Positions 44,477 to 53,769 of a DNA stretch of 64,000 nt are shown here, one piece after another. Within the stretch, counting starts at the first letter, position 1, and every line of letters begins with the position of its first letter. Source of the stretch: a virus. Location of the stretch: positions 62,001 through 126,000 of IMG/VR virus record IMGVR_UViG_3300017977_000066; one strand, 5' to 3'. Made by a program: the position numbers and the translations under genes. The notes beneath the pieces are model-generated. The model made no database searches. It was given only the letters and a program-made list of their open reading frames with translations, and was not told where the DNA came from.

Positions 44477-45913
44477 ATGGGTTTCAAAATTGACTTAGGT
44501 TTAAATGAAAAAAGAGAAAGAAATACAACTGTAGATGTGGTTGCTGCTGCTGAGGCTATGAATGCTGCTGAGATGAGTCTTGTTAAATGTGAGACTGAAA
44601 AGGCTATCGTAGTTGCTGCTGCTGAGAACCTTGAGAGAGGTGTTCAACTTTCACAAGCTATCGCTGAAAAAACACAAGATGAAGGTGTTGCATTGGCTGT
44701 TGGTAATGAAGCATTAGTTGCATCTATGAGAATGTTAGGTCAAGCATCTGTTGGTGAATCACTTACTGCTGGTACTGAATCATTTACTGCTGGTGTAGAG
44801 GCTTCTGAGGGTATGCTTAAGAAGATGATCGATAAAGCTAAAGAGTATGCTAAAAAAGTATGGGATTTTATCCGTAACTTAATTGCTAAAGTTGTAAAAT
44901 GGGTTAAGGCTCTTTTTGGTAAAGGTGATGATACTGCTACACAACTTAAAGAACTTCTTAAAAAAGCTAAAGATGACAAGCGCACTAAGCTTAATACTAG
45001 CGAGTTCGATACTACTACTGCAACTAGACTTATTAAACAAGTTAAATATATCGCTAAACTTCGTGGTGACAAAGGTGTCGATGAGACTGCAGTTATGGAT
45101 AATCTAGGTGTCCTTTCTAAAGGCATATCTGCGGTTAAAGAGTTATCACTTAAAGATGCTTTAGGTGGGACTATGATAACAGAGGCTACTGCTGCTATTG
45201 AAAACGCTGATGATAACATTACTTTAGATTCTTTAAAAAATAGTATTATTAGTGATATAGATATTCTGGATGAGAAAAATCAAGGTAAAATTCAATTCAC
45301 TGATGAACTTAAAAATGACCAAGATATGATTGAAGAAGAGTTAGATTCAGATATTGAAACTGCTATGGTTATGCCTTTATTTTTGGGTGCTGATTCTTTA
45401 TCTGTTCTAGTTATCTACACTAATATCGATGATGCTACTATGTCTGATTTTAAAGCTGCTACTAAAATTGGTAAAGAAGCTGTTGATGTTGCTAAAAAAG
45501 CAGTCGATGGTATTAAAGTTAAAGTTATTACTATATCTCCGAGTTATGATGATGTAAAAGAGTATGAAGGTAAAATGGAGCCTATCCCATTTAACTCTGC
45601 TGATAACATCGTTAAAAAATTAGAAAAAGTTACTAAAAATGCAGATACGATAGCTAACAAATTAGAAAAAAATGCTGATAAAGTAGCTAAAGAGTTTAAT
45701 AAAGCTTTAGATGATCTTGAAAAAACTGAGGCTGTTAAAAATAACACACCAGGTGTTAAAGGTTCTTTAGTACAACTTACTCGTTCACTAATTAATCTTG
45801 CTGAAAAATCAACACAAGAAGTTGCTAAACACATGGCTTCACAAATTAGAGAAGCTGCTCGTCCTAAATGGGGTGATATCGTTAAAGAGTCTATTAGACT
45901 ATACGAAAAATAG
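44477..45913 (+). CDS. Putative major internal head protein, 478 aa
   Basis: ATG at 44477 is preferred because GAAGGA fits it better than the ATG at 44462. The N-terminal 110 residues are alanine-rich helix with repeated AGTES and AGVEAS motifs, likely sites for a prohead protease cutting after glutamate. A basic amphipathic helix follows (113-150, with WDFIRNLIAKVVKWVKALFG). The C-terminal part is helical and charged. CGT arginine codons indicate strong expression. It resembles phiKZ-type inner-body proteins that are processed and packaged with DNA. It lacks HK97 features, so a major capsid role is unlikely. Confidence 0.55.
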   Translation: MGFKIDLGLNEKRERNTTVDVVAAAEAMNAAEMSLVKCETEKAIVVAAAENLERGVQLSQAIAEKTQDEGVALAVGNEALVASMRMLGQASVGESLTAGTESFTAGVEASEGMLKKMIDKAKEYAKKVWDFIRNLIAKVVKWVKALFGKGDDTATQLKELLKKAKDDKRTKLNTSEFDTTTATRLIKQVKYIAKLRGDKGVDETAVMDNLGVLSKGISAVKELSLKDALGGTMITEATAAIENADDNITLDSLKNSIISDIDILDEKNQGKIQFTDELKNDQDMIEEELDSDIETAMVMPLFLGADSLSVLVIYTNIDDATMSDFKAATKIGKEAVDVAKKAVDGIKVKVITISPSYDDVKEYEGKMEPIPFNSADNIVKKLEKVTKNADTIANKLEKNADKVAKEFNKALDDLEKTEAVKNNTPGVKGSLVQLTRSLINLAEKSTQEVAKHMASQIREAARPKWGDIVKESIRLYEK

Positions 45914-45927
45914 TCTTAGCTATTAAT

Positions 45928-45962
45928 AAGTCATTAGCCTTATGGCTAGTGGCTTATGACTT
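45928..45962 (+). terminator. Hairpin terminator
   Basis: An outer stem AAGTCAT/ATGACTT and an inner stem TAGCC/GGCTA (loop TTAT) form an interrupted hairpin after the internal-head gene. Only short T runs follow. Confidence 0.65.
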
Positions 45963-45983
45963 TAATAAGTTTTACAGATTTTC

Positions 45984-46004
45984 TTTTGAATTTAATTATA
46001 AAGG
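45984..46004 (+). promoter_or_regulatory. Class B promoter
   Basis: TTTTGAATTTAATTATAAAGGA precedes the ATG at 46014. Confidence 0.65.
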
Positions 46005-46013
46005 ATATATACT

Positions 46014-46544
46014 ATGGTAAATATAACACTAAATAAGGAAGAGAGAGTAGGAACTGATATCAGATATTACGATACTGCATTATACAACATGCTAGTAGGT
46101 ACAGGAGACATCCCTAGTGGGGTAGATGGTCTTAACCTAGTTAACCAGTATAAGAACAAAACTATAAGCAATGATAACACTATGTTATCAGACGTACTTA
46201 AAGAAGCTAATAGTACTACTAGAGTTCATGAGGGACGATACTATGCTATCAGAACCGTATCTCTATTAGTAGACTTCTTTAATACTAAACCTAACTATAA
46301 GGCTAATGCCGATACTTATAAATATGGATTAGCAGAACTTGTAAGAGAAAAAATGGCTGGTTATTACGTAGATGAGGAAGAAGCAGATGGTATCGTACTC
46401 AGAGGTAAGATAGATTTTAATAAGACATTACAGCCTCATGCTGATATGGATATCTTAACTGCTATCTCTATACTATACTCTACCATAGGTTTCCCAGCAG
46501 CTATTTTACTTATTAGATCCATCCATACCCTACATAGGGGTTAA
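46014..46544 (+). CDS. Putative tail/baseplate protein, 176 aa
   Basis: First gene of a late cluster. The protein is alpha/beta with a hydrophobic C-terminal helix (about 150-172). No motif is recognised. It is followed after two bases by the 459-aa gene. Confidence 0.6.
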   Translation: MVNITLNKEERVGTDIRYYDTALYNMLVGTGDIPSGVDGLNLVNQYKNKTISNDNTMLSDVLKEANSTTRVHEGRYYAIRTVSLLVDFFNTKPNYKANADTYKYGLAELVREKMAGYYVDEEEADGIVLRGKIDFNKTLQPHADMDILTAISILYSTIGFPAAILLIRSIHTLHRG

Positions 46545-46546
46545 CC

Positions 46547-47926
46547 ATGCTTACAAGATTAGTTATGGTAGACGGTATAGAGCAGACTATCATAGCTCCC
46601 ATAGTTAAAGATGTTGTTAAGGACATACAAGATAAGTTCATCAAAGACGAGCATGTTAAAGTGTATACTAGTAGCTTCTATGAAGAAGATAATGTAGAGG
46701 TAGGCGATCATGTCACTACTAATGAGATAGGTAAATCTAAATTATTCGTTAACTTCGAGTATGAGGATAATGAAGAGATGTCTTATAGCCCTAGCATGTA
46801 TCGAGCTAAAGATAAGATAATCTTATTAGATAAGCAGACAGGGTTTAGTTTAAGACCTATATCTACTAATACTACTCTTACACTTACATTTAGCTATAAG
46901 AATAAATCTAAAGTATCTGTACAGAGAGTTATTAATAAGCTTAAGAACTTCTTTAAATTTACAGGGCATACATTAGTACATAGTCTTACTTATAGCTATC
47001 TGTTCCCTGATGTACTTATGAGTCTTATGAGTAATGTATCTTCTTTAAAAGGTAACAGTAATGTCTTTGATTTTATAGACGATGCTGCTGTATATAACTT
47101 TGATTATGCTGTTAAGAGAGGTTCTGATTTTAAGGTACCTAGTTTTAGAGGTAAGGCTGCCGGAGTTATGGGTGTTATGGAAGGTGATGGTTCTTCTCTT
47201 AAGATAAGTAAAGAAGAGGAGTTATATACCCTAGAGTTCTCTTATAACATAACATTCGATAAGCCTAATGCTTTAGCTGTGCATTATCCTATAACAGTTA
47301 ACAACTTACCCATAGATAATAGTTGGCTTCCTAAGGAGTCTATAGTTAAATCTAGAGAGAGAAGCTCTGGAGCTTTTGATATTAATAGGATCATAAAGGA
47401 TAAGTTCCGCACTGGAGATATTCAGAATGATATACTTATAAGAGTACCAGATTATGATCAGTTCACACCTAGTCTGAATCACAATGGCACTATGCTAACT
47501 TTACTATCCATATTAATACAACTAGATCCAGATGAGCCTGAACTCTTATTAGACTTAAACGATCTTGCTTATATAGGGATACCTGATTTCGTTATAGTTT
47601 ATATGAAAAAAGCTGGTATAAAAGATTTCTTTAAACTAGGTTCTTCATTATTCTATTTCATGCTTTTTGAAAACAACTATATAAAAGATAAAGATATGTC
47701 CAAGAATGCTGATGATCAGATAGTAGCTACTAAGCCACTAGATACTACTAAGACTTATCACTTAGTAGCTAATGTCTTAGTTAACAGAAGATTCTTAAGA
47801 TTCTCTCATCATCCTGAAAGTATCGCTATGGTTGAAGCTATAGAGGTTATGAGGAAGATGGGTATAGAGTTCAAAGATGATACATTTGCCTTAGTACAAG
47901 ATGGTAGAAATACGAATGATTTTTAA
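46547..47926 (+). CDS. Putative virion structural protein, 459 aa
   Basis: A beta-rich protein with a FRPISTNTTLTLTFSYKN-type strand region (about 100-125) and a LYTLEFSYNITFDKPNALA segment (about 225-245), then helical at the C terminus. The strand pairs suggest a tail-terminator or connector type protein, but the identification is uncertain. It is coupled to the 176-aa gene. A hairpin follows. Confidence 0.55.
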   Translation: MLTRLVMVDGIEQTIIAPIVKDVVKDIQDKFIKDEHVKVYTSSFYEEDNVEVGDHVTTNEIGKSKLFVNFEYEDNEEMSYSPSMYRAKDKIILLDKQTGFSLRPISTNTTLTLTFSYKNKSKVSVQRVINKLKNFFKFTGHTLVHSLTYSYLFPDVLMSLMSNVSSLKGNSNVFDFIDDAAVYNFDYAVKRGSDFKVPSFRGKAAGVMGVMEGDGSSLKISKEEELYTLEFSYNITFDKPNALAVHYPITVNNLPIDNSWLPKESIVKSRERSSGAFDINRIIKDKFRTGDIQNDILIRVPDYDQFTPSLNHNGTMLTLLSILIQLDPDEPELLLDLNDLAYIGIPDFVIVYMKKAGIKDFFKLGSSLFYFMLFENNYIKDKDMSKNADDQIVATKPLDTTKTYHLVANVLVNRRFLRFSHHPESIAMVEAIEVMRKMGIEFKDDTFALVQDGRNTNDF

Positions 47927-47935
47927 AATAGAAGT

Positions 47936-47955
47936 ATATAGGTTTTTACCTATAT
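47936..47955 (+). terminator. Short hairpin
   Basis: ATATAGGT-tttt-ACCTATAT, eight perfect pairs, followed by a weak T run. Probably a terminator of the preceding pair of genes. Confidence 0.6.
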
Positions 47956-47976
47956 GCTTTCTTGAACTCTAATTTT

Positions 47977-47999
47977 TGTTTGAATAATAAATATAAGGA
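47977..47999 (+). promoter_or_regulatory. Class B promoter
   Basis: TTGTTTGAATAATAAATATA followed by AGGA and the ATG at 48006, close to the class B consensus. Confidence 0.68.
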
Positions 48000-48005
48000 T
48001 ATGTC

Positions 48006-49268
48006 ATGGCTATTTTCGGTGTTAATAAAGAAATAAATAGTAATATAGAAAGAAAAGAAGAATCATCCATAGTACCGCATTATGAATCAGATGCTGTAGA
48101 TACTAGGCTGGTAGCTACCGTAGCAGGTCAAGCTTGGCCAGTTACATATTTTCATAGGTTGGTAGATGACAACATGAGTGTGACAGCTTATGACCCTAAC
48201 CTTAATATAACACTACAGGATTATAACAGGATAGATGACTTCATCATTAAAGTTGATTCTGCTATACCAGTAGGTACTCCAGATGGCATGTCTGGTGATG
48301 GTATCATAGATGTTAATTTTGTACCTAACCCTAATGATCTGTTCTTAGTTAAGTCTCCAGATGGTAGAGTTTTTATATATGTCATAAATGCTATCAGTAG
48401 GATCAACTACAACGAGAGTTATCTGTTTAAGATAGAATATAACATACAGTCAGAAATAACTAATCCTAGTGATCCTATACTAACTAAACTTATGGGTGCT
48501 ACTACTAATGAATTTGTTTATAATAAAGATTTCAGGATCAATGATGATAAGCCAGTTTATAGTAAAGCAGAATTTGATGTAAGAGAGAGATACCTATTAT
48601 ACATAGAGACACTCATGAATGACTGGACCGAGAACTTTATAGTACAAGATAACAAATCCTATATGTCTTATAAAGCTGGTGATAATATAATATTTGATCC
48701 TAATATGGAAGCCTTCATCAAGAGCACTATAGGTATCAGTAACTTACCGTCTATAGTTAAATTATTATCTCTAGATGTTGATGTTAGTATCTTAGATACG
48801 TTCCTTAGGAATGATGTTATCTTTAATAGGATAAAACAGTATACACTTCTAAACAAGATAGGAAGCTATGGTAACAACCCATACCTATTTACTATATCAT
48901 ATACTGGTATAAACAAAGTCTTAGCTTTAACTAGCATAGAAGATGATACTAATGTTAGTAACAATGAAGTTGTTAATGAGTTGTTCCCTAAGGTAGACAA
49001 TAAGTTCTATATATTTAGAGAGTATATCTATCTAGTATTAAGAGGTAGCGATATAACACTATTTAAAGATAACCTAACAACATTTGAAAATATGGTGTTA
49101 AGTATGGTTACTGGTAATATATTAGCAGATGCTGATATAGAGCTTATCTATAAAAATATCATGCAGCTAGATGAACAAGAGAGATTTTACTTCATGCCTA
49201 TATTTGCTTATATGCTTAGATATACATTAGAAGTTCATACCGTAGAGTTCATAAGTAGTAGGAGTTGA
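48006..49268 (+). CDS. Putative tail/neck structural protein, 420 aa
   Basis: The N-terminal 150 residues are beta-rich, with the segment FVPNPNDLFLVKSPDGRVFI, and the C-terminal half is helical. It leads a plus-strand cluster of four genes ending with a baseplate-hub candidate, so it is likely part of the tail or its connector. No specific family is certain. Confidence 0.55.
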   Translation: MAIFGVNKEINSNIERKEESSIVPHYESDAVDTRLVATVAGQAWPVTYFHRLVDDNMSVTAYDPNLNITLQDYNRIDDFIIKVDSAIPVGTPDGMSGDGIIDVNFVPNPNDLFLVKSPDGRVFIYVINAISRINYNESYLFKIEYNIQSEITNPSDPILTKLMGATTNEFVYNKDFRINDDKPVYSKAEFDVRERYLLYIETLMNDWTENFIVQDNKSYMSYKAGDNIIFDPNMEAFIKSTIGISNLPSIVKLLSLDVDVSILDTFLRNDVIFNRIKQYTLLNKIGSYGNNPYLFTISYTGINKVLALTSIEDDTNVSNNEVVNELFPKVDNKFYIFREYIYLVLRGSDITLFKDNLTTFENMVLSMVTGNILADADIELIYKNIMQLDEQERFYFMPIFAYMLRYTLEVHTVEFISSRS

Positions 49269-49269
49269 T

Positions 49270-49881
49270 ATGGATGCTTCTACACTAACCTTTAATAGAG
49301 TAACTGTACAGTCTATCATAGAGGATCTACATGGTAAGAAGATAACGGTCATCGTACCTGCAGCAGCACTCTATAGTGATGATGAACTAACTGCTCAAAA
49401 TGAGCCTACTATGTTCATGGATAATGCTCCTATAAGATCTAAATCTAGCATGGGTAACGAAGTAACATATACTGGTACTAGTGCTAGTATAGTAGACAAT
49501 GAGATTAACAATAACTCTTCTAACAATAAGACTACTGTTAGGCTATCATTATCAGTAGTTATAGACCTTTATCATAAGCAGTTCTCTATTTATATACCTA
49601 AGCATAATAATGACCTCATCAAGCTTGTAGACTTCATCAACGACATATTAAACAGATTAGAGAATAGTAGTGATGGCAGAGCTAATGAGATGTTCGAGTA
49701 TATAGATGAGTTTTATAAAGTAGTTATAAAGAATCAGAAATCTAATATATCTAAGAAACTATCTTTAGATGCTATGTACCTACCAGACATGAAACCTGTA
49801 GTAGGATTCACTAGTAACACATTAGAAGAGGATGCTATCAATACTGCTACTTTTATAGATATAGACAGCATAACAGTTTAG
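49270..49881 (+). CDS. Putative tail protein, 203 aa
   Basis: It starts one base after the previous stop, with AGGAG overlapping that end. The protein has a beta-rich N-terminal region and a helical middle. There is no known motif. Strict coupling implies joint production with the neighbouring structural proteins. Confidence 0.6.
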   Translation: MDASTLTFNRVTVQSIIEDLHGKKITVIVPAAALYSDDELTAQNEPTMFMDNAPIRSKSSMGNEVTYTGTSASIVDNEINNNSSNNKTTVRLSLSVVIDLYHKQFSIYIPKHNNDLIKLVDFINDILNRLENSSDGRANEMFEYIDEFYKVVIKNQKSNISKKLSLDAMYLPDMKPVVGFTSNTLEEDAINTATFIDIDSITV

Positions 49882-49889
49882 GAGTTAGC

Positions 49890-51200
49890 ATGGCTAAAAC
49901 ATTACCCATAACATTAGACAACGAAGTAAATGATCTCTTAACCAAGTCTAAAGAGTTCATCATGCCAGAGCCAACACTTATCATACATACAGAAGATGGT
50001 GATGTGACTATAGTACATTTTAATAGCATAGATGTAGAACGTAACTACACTACTAACTTATCAGATATAATATATGTTAACTTTAATGCAGGTCTTGGTT
50101 TTGCTAGTAAGGTTCTATATAAGCATAGAGATAAACTAGAAGCTACCGTTAAGCTAAAGTTCTCTAATAAGAAGATACAACAGAGAAGATTCAAATTTGT
50201 ACTCATGACTAAGTTCGAGGATATACATGATAGCTCCATGAGTAAGATAAGTCAAGAAGACCTTGATACCCAGGATTATATAGAGATAAAAGCACAATGT
50301 ATAGATACTAAGCTTCTTAAGTTCAAGAATGAATATGTAGAAGGTATCTTCCATGATATGGATCTCAGGAAAGTAATGAAGAATATTTTCAGTAAGAAGA
50401 TGAGAGAGGCTGGTACTGATAGCTACATCAATGTCTATGTTCCTAAGAATGTGAAGAGCTATGAGAATATCTTCATAGAGCCATTCACTAAGTTTGTAAG
50501 ACTACCATTTATATTTCAGAATGATAAGTATGGTCTTTATGATCATGGTGCTGGTATATACTTCAGTAATATCTCAGAAGCTAGCGAGTCTAAATATGAT
50601 GTAGATATATTCCCTATATTTGATTATGAGAGGTTCGATGCTGAGGCTAAGAGACCTAAGCTTATTATCATAAATCCTACTAAGTCACATATGAGTAAAC
50701 ATGAGATAGATTTCTACTATAAAGATGGCATCTATAAATCATTAGTATCTAATGTTAAGTTCCAGCATGATAGCGAGGATAAGAGATATGATACTGGTAA
50801 TGGTTTCATCATAGAGGATTCTGGTAACACCATCAACCAGAGTCTACTTGATATAAAAGACGATATAGTAAAATATGCAAATGACCAATCTTTCTCTATA
50901 ACCAAGCTAGATGAAACTAGGAGTTATAATAATCTAGTAGAGACAGGCGGAGATGATAATCTCTATAAATATAATAGCACTCTTAATAGGCTACAAGGTG
51001 TTATAGGTAGTGTCATGTTACCTAAGGTTAATCCCGAGATCATTTATCCAGGCATGCCTTTTAAATACATGTTCAACAAGGATGGTAAGGTTGCTTCTAC
51101 TACAGGAGTCGTACAAGGATTACAATATAGCTATGACTTCATCAATAAGACTACAGTTGTCATGCTGGTATGTATATTTAAGAGATTAATAAAGGAATGA
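49890..51200 (+). CDS. Putative baseplate hub protein (gp27-like), 436 aa
   Basis: A beta-rich protein with features reminiscent of T4 gp27/VgrG-type hub domains: an early VERNYTTNLSDIIYVNFNAG strand-turn region, a DMDLRKVMKNIFSKK helix at about 157-171, EPFTKFVRLPFIFQNDKYG (about 195-213), and a terminal IYPGMPFKYMFNKDGKVA, a pattern seen near the end of hub-like proteins before an OB-type strand. The hub joins tube to spike. The assignment rests on fold-level resemblance. Confidence 0.5.
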   Translation: MAKTLPITLDNEVNDLLTKSKEFIMPEPTLIIHTEDGDVTIVHFNSIDVERNYTTNLSDIIYVNFNAGLGFASKVLYKHRDKLEATVKLKFSNKKIQQRRFKFVLMTKFEDIHDSSMSKISQEDLDTQDYIEIKAQCIDTKLLKFKNEYVEGIFHDMDLRKVMKNIFSKKMREAGTDSYINVYVPKNVKSYENIFIEPFTKFVRLPFIFQNDKYGLYDHGAGIYFSNISEASESKYDVDIFPIFDYERFDAEAKRPKLIIINPTKSHMSKHEIDFYYKDGIYKSLVSNVKFQHDSEDKRYDTGNGFIIEDSGNTINQSLLDIKDDIVKYANDQSFSITKLDETRSYNNLVETGGDDNLYKYNSTLNRLQGVIGSVMLPKVNPEIIYPGMPFKYMFNKDGKVASTTGVVQGLQYSYDFINKTTVVMLVCIFKRLIKE

Positions 51201-51201
51201 T

Positions 51202-51534
51202 ATGTTAAAATTTGTAGGTGATAATAGACACTTTACCATCATAGTTAAGAGTGAGAAGGAACTACTTGATGTTATGAATCTTAAGCTAAGCATGCTTCTT
51301 AACGAAGATAATATGGATATATATAGTAAGGTCTATAAGACTAAGATGTATGAGACTATCTTAGAGAACATCATCATGGAAGAGCTAGCTAAAGCCAATG
51401 TAATAACTGAGAAGAATAAGTCCTATATATTTTCGCTATTACTACAGGATGAGAAGTATCAGTATCTGGTAGCTAATCTAGAACTAGGAGACCAAGATAA
51501 AGGTCTTATAATAAACAAAACGTTACAAAACTAA
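51202..51534 (+). CDS. Hypothetical small tail protein, 110 aa
   Basis: It begins one base after the hub candidate, with AAGGAATG overlapping its stop. A helical, acidic protein that ends the tail cluster. A hub-associated chaperone or structural subunit is possible; no motif is seen. Confidence 0.6.
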   Translation: MLKFVGDNRHFTIIVKSEKELLDVMNLKLSMLLNEDNMDIYSKVYKTKMYETILENIIMEELAKANVITEKNKSYIFSLLLQDEKYQYLVANLELGDQDKGLIINKTLQN

Positions 51535-51535
51535 T

Positions 51536-51561
51536 CATATGGTAGAACTTTCTACCATATG
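51536..51561. terminator. Hairpin between convergent genes
   Basis: CATATGGTAGAA and TTCTACCATATG form a perfect 12-base stem with a two-base centre. Minus-strand coding begins within three bases. Confidence 0.8.
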
Positions 51562-51563
51562 TA

Positions 51564-52166
51564 TTAAAATTCTAATTCGTCTAGAAAGTCATCATCGTTG
51601 CTGTTGATGCTGTTAGTTTCAGTAGCTTCTTTAATACTACTATCTTTATTTATTCTGTTTTTATAGTACTCATAGAACTCAGTACTATATTTTCTATATT
51701 CAGCTAGCTTCTCACCATCTTTAGACATACCTTTTACAACAGCCTTAGTTACTGCTTTTAAATTAATGTCAGCTGCTCTAGGATTGGATTCTTTTACCTG
51801 CTCGAACGAAACTATAGCATTCCTTAGTTTAGCCTTTTCTAGCCCCTCTATGTTAGTACTAGTTATCATAGGAGGAAGTTTGAAGATAATTTTACTAGCA
51901 TCATTATCATCTACTACTAAAATCGTAGTCCTATATCCACCTACAAGATCTTTTAAGTTATTAATGAATACCATGTTATTAGCATCATTATGTTCTAGCT
52001 CTTTTAGTATATAAGGGAGTAGATAAATTTCAAAAGTAGATAAGCTTATTTTAGCTTCATCTATATCTATGTCTTTGAAGCTCTTACTAAGTTCAGCTAT
52101 CTCAGACATCTCCTCTGCTTGATTGTTCTCTACTATTTGTTGCATCTCTTCGTCTGGCTTAAACAT
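51564..52166 (-). CDS. Hypothetical acidic protein, 200 aa
   Basis: Helical and acidic, with a D/E-rich end (DDDFLDELEF) and a central beta-prone segment TTILVVDDND. It overlaps the next gene on the minus strand by eight bases, indicating coupling. No family is recognised. Regulatory or assembly-chaperone roles are both possible. Confidence 0.65.
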   Translation of the reverse strand: MFKPDEEMQQIVENNQAEEMSEIAELSKSFKDIDIDEAKISLSTFEIYLLPYILKELEHNDANNMVFINNLKDLVGGYRTTILVVDDNDASKIIFKLPPMITSTNIEGLEKAKLRNAIVSFEQVKESNPRAADINLKAVTKAVVKGMSKDGEKLAEYRKYSTEFYEYYKNRINKDSSIKEATETNSINSNDDDFLDELEF

Positions 52167-52581
52167 TATCTGCTCCTAAGAAATATTCTATTTTTTTATC
52201 TATATTGGTTATATCGCCTTTATCTACTAACGCTGATTTAGATAACGTATGTACGATACCATCTACTGTAATTTTTATGTCTATGTTAACTCTGTAGTTA
52301 GTTTTATCAACTGTTTTGTTAGTAGTTTGTACACTAGTTATAACTTCAACTTCTTTCCAGTACCTACCATACATAGTAACTAGTGTATCTCTTACACTAA
52401 CCTCTAACTTCTCCATATCAGGACCAGCATCTCTTATAAGATATGGTAAGCTAGATATCTCTGTATAAAATAGTTTGGTCTGCGAATATTCTGATAATAA
52501 GAAGTACTCGAATAACTTATTTATCATGAGGTCTACATCAGCCACATAACCGTCTAATGTTAGTGTTGGTACTTGCTTCAT
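52159..52581 (-). CDS. Hypothetical protein, 140 aa
   Basis: First gene of a two-gene minus-strand operon under a class B promoter. The protein is mixed alpha/beta and includes a VNIDIKITVDGIVHTL beta hairpin region (about 98-113). Function is unknown. Confidence 0.65.
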   Translation of the reverse strand: MKQVPTLTLDGYVADVDLMINKLFEYFLLSEYSQTKLFYTEISSLPYLIRDAGPDMEKLEVSVRDTLVTMYGRYWKEVEVITSVQTTNKTVDKTNYRVNIDIKITVDGIVHTLSKSALVDKGDITNIDKKIEYFLGADNV

Positions 52582-52586
52582 TAATA

Positions 52587-52608
52587 ACTCCTATTATAAA
52601 TTTCAAAA
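52587..52608 (-). promoter_or_regulatory. Class B promoter, minus strand, in a divergent region
   Basis: TTTTGAAATTTATAATAGGAG on the minus strand. The plus strand reads AATTTCAAAACAAAGGA ahead of the nuclease gene, so the element is nearly palindromic and may serve both. Confidence 0.55.
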
Positions 52609-52620
52609 CAAAGGATATGC

Positions 52621-53709
52621 ATGTTAAAAGCATTGATATTATCAGATATACATCTAGGGCATGATGTTAATAAAACAGAAGATATTATATTTAATCTTAA
52701 GAGGTTTTTTATAACTTATGATAAAGATATAAAACTACTAGATGTTATATTCATCTCAGGAGACATATTTGACCAATTACTTCCTAGTAATGGTATTGAT
52801 ATGCAGATTATATATTTATGGCTTGTAGAGCTTGTGAAGGGGTGTGAGAAGTATGGTATAAGTTTAAGGATACTAGAAGGAACTCCAGGGCATGATTGGA
52901 AACAGTTTAATCTATTCTATAGTATGCTTAAGAAATTACTTCCAGAGGCTGATATCAAGTATTTCGATACACTATATATAGACTACGATGATATAACAAG
53001 AAAACATATACTCTATATACCAGATGAGTGGAAACCTACTGCAGAAGAGATATTCCAAGCAGCTAAACAAAAGCTACAAGATGAACATCTAGATAGTGTA
53101 GACATGATTATCATGCATGGAGCTTTTAGTTACCAGTTACCAGACTTCATAGAGAACACATTAGACCCTGAGAAATTTCTCTCACTAACAGATGGGCCTA
53201 TAGTAGTAGGACACGTACATAGACACTCTAAGTATAAGAACATTATAGTACCAGGAAGCTTCGATGCGTTAACACATGATGATGATTATAGGAGAGAGAA
53301 GAAAGGGGGGTTACTTCTTAATATCAAAGAGGATAACAGCTATACCTTTAAGTTCCTACAGAATAAGCATGCTTTAAAGTTCATAAGCATAAATGTTAAA
53401 GATAAGACTATAGATAAATTAACTAAAGAATTAGATAAGTTCAAGAACACTACCATAAGGGTTAGGCTACTAGTAGATAATGATAGCCAGCTGACTAAGA
53501 ACCTAGAAGAGCTTAAGTATAAGTATCCAGAGCTTAACCTCGTGATCAAGAAGGCTAAAGGTATGAAAAAAGATGATGTTGTTAATAAGGTAGTTAAGAA
53601 GCTTAATATCATCAAGCTTGATAGAGAAGCTATATCTAAGTATATAGATGATAAAGATAAGAATCCTAAGGTTACTGCTACTCTTATGGAACTTATGGAT
53701 TCTTTATAA
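52621..53709 (+). CDS. Mre11/SbcD-type metallophosphoesterase nuclease
   Basis: A 362-aa protein with the ordered metal-binding motifs of the family: SDIHLG (8-13; D9, H11), SGDIFD (46-51; D48), GTPGHD (87-92; H91), MHGAF (165-169; H166) and GHVHRHS (197-203; H198, H200). The third motif has GTPGHD where cellular Mre11/SbcD proteins have GNHD. The C-terminal third is helical and basic, suitable for DNA or Rad50-like partner binding. It corresponds to T4 gp47 and would process DNA ends for recombination and packaging. No SbcC/Rad50-like gene is in this window. Confidence 0.8.
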   Translation: MLKALILSDIHLGHDVNKTEDIIFNLKRFFITYDKDIKLLDVIFISGDIFDQLLPSNGIDMQIIYLWLVELVKGCEKYGISLRILEGTPGHDWKQFNLFYSMLKKLLPEADIKYFDTLYIDYDDITRKHILYIPDEWKPTAEEIFQAAKQKLQDEHLDSVDMIIMHGAFSYQLPDFIENTLDPEKFLSLTDGPIVVGHVHRHSKYKNIIVPGSFDALTHDDDYRREKKGGLLLNIKEDNSYTFKFLQNKHALKFISINVKDKTIDKLTKELDKFKNTTIRVRLLVDNDSQLTKNLEELKYKYPELNLVIKKAKGMKKDDVVNKVVKKLNIIKLDREAISKYIDDKDKNPKVTATLMELMDSL

Positions 53710-53739
53710 TATATACTTTTTAACATCTCTTAACTGTAA

Positions 53740-53762
53740 TGAAAATAAAAAACATAAAAAGG
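53740..53762 (+). promoter_or_regulatory. Weak class B-like promoter
   Basis: TGAAAATAAAAAACATAAAA followed by AGGA, ahead of the ATG at 53770. It lacks the T-rich upstream stretch. Confidence 0.4.
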
Positions 53763-53769
53763 ATAGAAA

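Noticed and set aside
44477-45913. Major capsid protein as the identity of the 478-aa protein
   Set aside because: It is nearly all helical with a basic amphipathic helix and lacks the beta-rich core of the HK97 fold.
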